NCBI GenBank assembly: GCA_937952085.1
Contig: CALFYQ010000444.1
Coordinates: 1 to 7,432, forward strand
Direction of reading: 5' to 3'
DNA length: 7,432 bases
Source: an uncultured Paracoccaceae bacterium
GTDB taxonomy: Bacteria; Pseudomonadota; Alphaproteobacteria; Rhodobacterales; Rhodobacteraceae
Of the stretch, positions 5,565 to 7,432 are shown piece by piece (position 1 is the first letter of the stretch; every line of letters begins with the position of its first letter). The position numbers were made by a program, and so were the translations under genes. The notes below the pieces were generated by a model that was not told the DNA's origin, searched no databases, and was given only the letters and a program-made list of their open reading frames with translations.

Positions 5565-6610
5565 CCGCCGATCCCGAGATCGGAGAGGCTGGCCATCTCG
5601 TTCAGCATCGCCGCGGCGGCGGCGACCAGCGGCAGGGCGAGGAGCGCGCCCGTCCCCTCTCCGAGCCGGAGCCCGAGATCGAGGAGCGGCGGCTCCACCC
5701 CGCCCGGAGCGGCGAGGATCGCCTCGACGAGGCGGCGGTGGCCGGGCTCCGCGCCGAGATGGGAGAGGACGACATGGGGCGCAGCTTCCGGCCGCGCCCG
5801 CAGCGCGAGGAGCGCGGCGGCGGTGGCGATGAAGCCGTCGACGACCACGAGCCCGCCCGAAGCGGCGGCGCCGATCAGCGCCCCGGCCATCGCCGCGATC
5901 TCGAGCCCGCCGAACGCGGCGAGCGCCGCCTCCGGCGTCAGCGGGCCGCGCCGGCGCGCGGCGGCGGCGGCGAGAATTTCTCCCTTCCGCGCAAGGCCTT
6001 CCGGGCTCTGCCCCGCGCCCGGCCCGACGAGATCGGACAGCGGAAGTCCCGTGACGGCGGCGCCGAGCAGCGCGGCGGAGGAGGTGTTGCCGATGCCCAT
6101 CTCGCCGAGAAGGACGATCGGGAAGCCCTCGGCGACGGCGCGCGCCGCCTCCGAAGCGCCGAATTCGAGCGCGGCGGAGACCTCCCCTTGCGTCAGCGCA
6201 TCCTCCCGGAGGGCGTTGCGGGAGCCTTTCGGGAGGCCGCCGCGGCGGAGCAGCGGATGCTCCGGCAGATCCCCCGCCACGCCGCAATCGAGCACGACGA
6301 GATCGGCCCCGGCGGCCCGGGCGAAGGCGTTCGCCGCGGCGCCGCCTTGAAGAAAATTCCGCACCATCAGCGCGGTGACGTCCTGCGGCCAGGCGGAGAC
6401 GCCTTCGGCGACGAGGCCGTGATCCGCGGCGCAGAGGAGGAGCCGGGCGCGCGCCACGGGCCGCTCGACGCCCTGCGCGACGGCGAGACGAAGCGCCAGC
6501 GCCTCGATCCGGCCGAGCGAGCCGGGCGGTTTCGTAAGGCCGTCGACCCGCGACTGCACCCGTGCGGCAAGCGCGGAATCGAGCGATGGAATGGTTCGCT
6601 GGGGGAGCAT
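5561..6610 (-). CDS. cobT: Nicotinate-nucleotide--dimethylbenzimidazole phosphoribosyltransferase
   Basis: CobT makes alpha-ribazole 5'-phosphate from nicotinate mononucleotide and 5,6-dimethylbenzimidazole in the cytosol, providing the lower ligand for cobalamin. The 349-residue product matches the family. Signatures in order are LTKPPGSLGRIE (25-36), ADHGLVAEGVSAWPQDVT (62-79), LLGEMGIGNTSSAAL (167-181), the glycine-rich VGPGAG (195-200), FGGLEIAAMAG (233-243), HLGAEPGH (284-291) and RLGEGTGA (315-322). E318 in the last corresponds to the catalytic glutamate of Salmonella CobT (E317). The start is ATG 6610, with AGAGG (complement of 6615-6619) four bases upstream; longer upstream extensions of the frame run into the mttB-like gene in another frame and are rejected. 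It heads the cob gene run, 64 bp after the methyltransferase stop. I see no B12-box or cobalamin riboswitch in that gap. The naming follows Salmonella; the P. denitrificans equivalent is CobU. Confidence 0.96.
   Translation of the reverse strand: MLPQRTIPSLDSALAARVQSRVDGLTKPPGSLGRIEALALRLAVAQGVERPVARARLLLCAADHGLVAEGVSAWPQDVTALMVRNFLQGGAAANAFARAAGADLVVLDCGVAGDLPEHPLLRRGGLPKGSRNALREDALTQGEVSAALEFGASEAARAVAEGFPIVLLGEMGIGNTSSAALLGAAVTGLPLSDLVGPGAGQSPEGLARKGEILAAAAARRRGPLTPEAALAAFGGLEIAAMAGALIGAAASGGLVVVDGFIATAAALLALRARPEAAPHVVLSHLGAEPGHRRLVEAILAAPGGVEPPLLDLGLRLGEGTGALLALPLVAAAAAMLNEMASLSDLGIGG
5568..5583 (-). other. Small hairpin at the cobT/cobS junction
   Basis: CCGATC (5568-5573) and GATCGG (5578-5583) form a perfect 6-bp stem with a 4-base loop in the last codons of cobT. 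It ends three bases before the cobS ATG. In the transcript it would hide the weak purine-rich stretch (GATCGGCGG) before the cobS start until ribosomes finishing cobT open it. That fits translational coupling through the ATGA overlap. It could equally be chance. Confidence 0.3.
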
Positions 6611-6652
6611 TTCGCCTCTGTCTGAGCCCGGCGGTTTGTGGCGGGTTTTCGT

Positions 6653-6672
6653 GGGCGGGGAAAGGCCCGCCC
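6653..6672 (-). terminator. GC stem-loop after the methyltransferase gene
   Basis: GGGCGGG (6653-6659) and CCCGCCC (6666-6672) form a perfect 7-bp stem with a 6-base loop. It begins two bases after the stop codon of the MttB-family gene and lies in the 64-bp gap before cobT. On the minus strand it is followed by an A-rich stretch rather than a T-run, so it is not a standard intrinsic terminator. It may reduce read-through into cobT, stabilise the upstream message, or do nothing. Confidence 0.35.
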
Positions 6673-6674
6673 GG

Positions 6675-7432
6675 TCAGTCGGAGGGCGGCGCGCCGCCTT
6701 CGACCGTGCGGCGCGCGATGAAGGCGTCGAGGGCTTCGAGGCGATCCTCCCCGACCCCTTCCGGGCGAAAGGCTTCGAGCCGCGCGCGCCAGATCTCGGT
6801 GGCGCGGGCGGCGGCGTCCGGCGCGCCGGAATCGGTCCATTGGCCGAAGTTCCGCGTGTCGGAGACGAGCGGCGCGTGAAAGGCGTCGCGGTAGCGAGCC
6901 ATGGTATGGGCGGCGGCGAAGAAATGGCCGCCGGGGGCGACCTCGGCGATGGCGTCGAGGCCGATCTCCTCCGGCCCGGCGCCAAGCGGCGCGCAAAGCT
7001 CGGCGAAGCCTTCGAGCATTTCGGCGTCGAGGATCAGCTTTTCATAGGAATGGGTGAGGCCGCCTTCGAGCCAGCCCGCGGCATGGACGATGAGCGACGC
7101 GCCGCCGAGCGCCGCGGCCCAGAGGGAAGCGGACGTTTCCGCCGCGCCCTGCGCGTCCGGCGCGTTCGAGGCCGTTCCGACCGAGCCGCGCCAGGGGAGC
7201 CCGATCCGCCGCGCAAGCTGGCCGGAGGCGAGCGACGCCTTCAGATGCTCGGGCGTGCCGAAGGCCGGGGCGCCGGAGCGCATGTCGACATTGGAGGCGA
7301 AGGCCCCGTAGAGGACGGGCGCGCCCGGCCGCGCGAGTTGGGCCAGCGCGATCCCGGCCAGCGCCTCGGCGTGCTGGAGCGTCAGCGCGCCGGCGACGGT
7401 GACGGGCGCCATCGCCCCCATAAGGCAGAAGG
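6675..7432 (-). CDS. MttB-family (trimethylamine methyltransferase-like) corrinoid-dependent methyltransferase, C-terminal part
   Basis: The frame is open through the right edge, so only the last 251 residues are present, about half of a family member. Residues just inside the edge (FCLMGAMAPVTVAGAL) match the conserved G-A-x-A-P-V-T-x-A-G strand of the MttB TIM barrel, so a start at the ATG near 7421 is very unlikely. Further in are VLYGAFASNVDMRSGAPAFG (the usual conserved stretch before the active-site region), HAAGWLEGGLTHSYEKLILD and GGHFFAAAHTMARYRDAF, all family hallmarks. No in-frame TAG occurs in the visible part, so it appears to belong to the non-pyrrolysine group, whose studied members demethylate substrates such as glycine betaine and pass the methyl group to a corrinoid protein. 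The real substrate is unknown. The next gene downstream is cobT on the same strand, consistent with a need for cobalamin. Confidence 0.92.
   Translation of the reverse strand, partial: FCLMGAMAPVTVAGALTLQHAEALAGIALAQLARPGAPVLYGAFASNVDMRSGAPAFGTPEHLKASLASGQLARRIGLPWRGSVGTASNAPDAQGAAETSASLWAAALGGASLIVHAAGWLEGGLTHSYEKLILDAEMLEGFAELCAPLGAGPEEIGLDAIAEVAPGGHFFAAAHTMARYRDAFHAPLVSDTRNFGQWTDSGAPDAAARATEIWRARLEAFRPEGVGEDRLEALDAFIARRTVEGGAPPSD

Noticed and set aside
4638..6350. Plus-strand open frame of 570 residues, and others across the cob genes
   Set aside because: They are antisense to cobC, cobS and cobT, whose motifs are intact; the products are low-complexity Arg/Gly/Glu strings typical of shadow frames.
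6611..6674. Cobalamin riboswitch upstream of cobT
   Set aside because: The gap is only 64 bp, far too short for the whole element, and I find no B12-box-like sequence on the coding strand.
7419..7421. ATG near the right edge as the start of the methyltransferase
   Set aside because: The frame is open to the edge, and the residues just before and after it belong to a conserved strand in the middle of MttB-family proteins.
1..7432. CRISPR array, tRNA/rRNA genes, insertion sequence or transposase
   Set aside because: I see no regularly spaced repeats, no tRNA-like cloverleaf or rRNA sequence, and no transposase motif on either strand.

Overview
The window comes from a very GC-rich bacterial chromosome. 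Codon third positions are almost all G or C. Its cobalamin genes (cobT, cobS, an RHP-type histidine phosphatase and cobU, next to an MttB-family methyltransferase without pyrrolysine) best fit an alphaproteobacterium, probably of the Rhodobacterales. That placement is inferred from gene style and order, not from a marker gene.

Layout. (a) 1-535, left edge: a less GC-rich stretch with two overlapping inverted repeats and one unrecognised plus-strand frame (178-591) that may be a gene remnant. (b) 536-3673, a three-gene set that looks like a head-group or surface-polymer module: a minus-strand protein with a glycosyltransferase-like N-terminal half and a class I SAM methyltransferase C-terminal half (536-1756); a divergent plus-strand sugar-phosphate or choline-phosphate type nucleotidyltransferase (1820-2548); and, convergent to it, a minus-strand CDP-alcohol phosphatidyltransferase (2609-3673) with an extra N-terminal domain that looks like a decayed nucleotidyltransferase. 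A GC-rich palindrome pair separates the convergent genes. (c) 3825-6610, a tight minus-strand operon cobT-cobS-cobC-cobU in which neighbours overlap by 4, 4 and 8 bases. It covers the whole nucleotide-loop assembly branch of cobalamin synthesis. (d) 6675-7432, the C-terminal part of an MttB-family corrinoid-dependent methyltransferase, on the same strand and upstream of cobT; its 5' end lies outside the window.

How the genes may work together. CobU activates cobinamide to GDP-cobinamide, CobT makes alpha-ribazole phosphate from dimethylbenzimidazole, CobS joins the two, and the CobC-like phosphatase removes the remaining phosphate. The upstream MttB-family enzyme would use a corrinoid protein, so cofactor completion and cofactor use sit side by side. 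In the other module, a nucleotidyltransferase would make a CDP- (or other NDP-) activated polar alcohol and the phosphatidyltransferase would transfer it to an acceptor. The glycosyltransferase-methyltransferase fusion could decorate the product. The substrates cannot be read from the sequence. This module is the part most likely to hold undescribed biochemistry.
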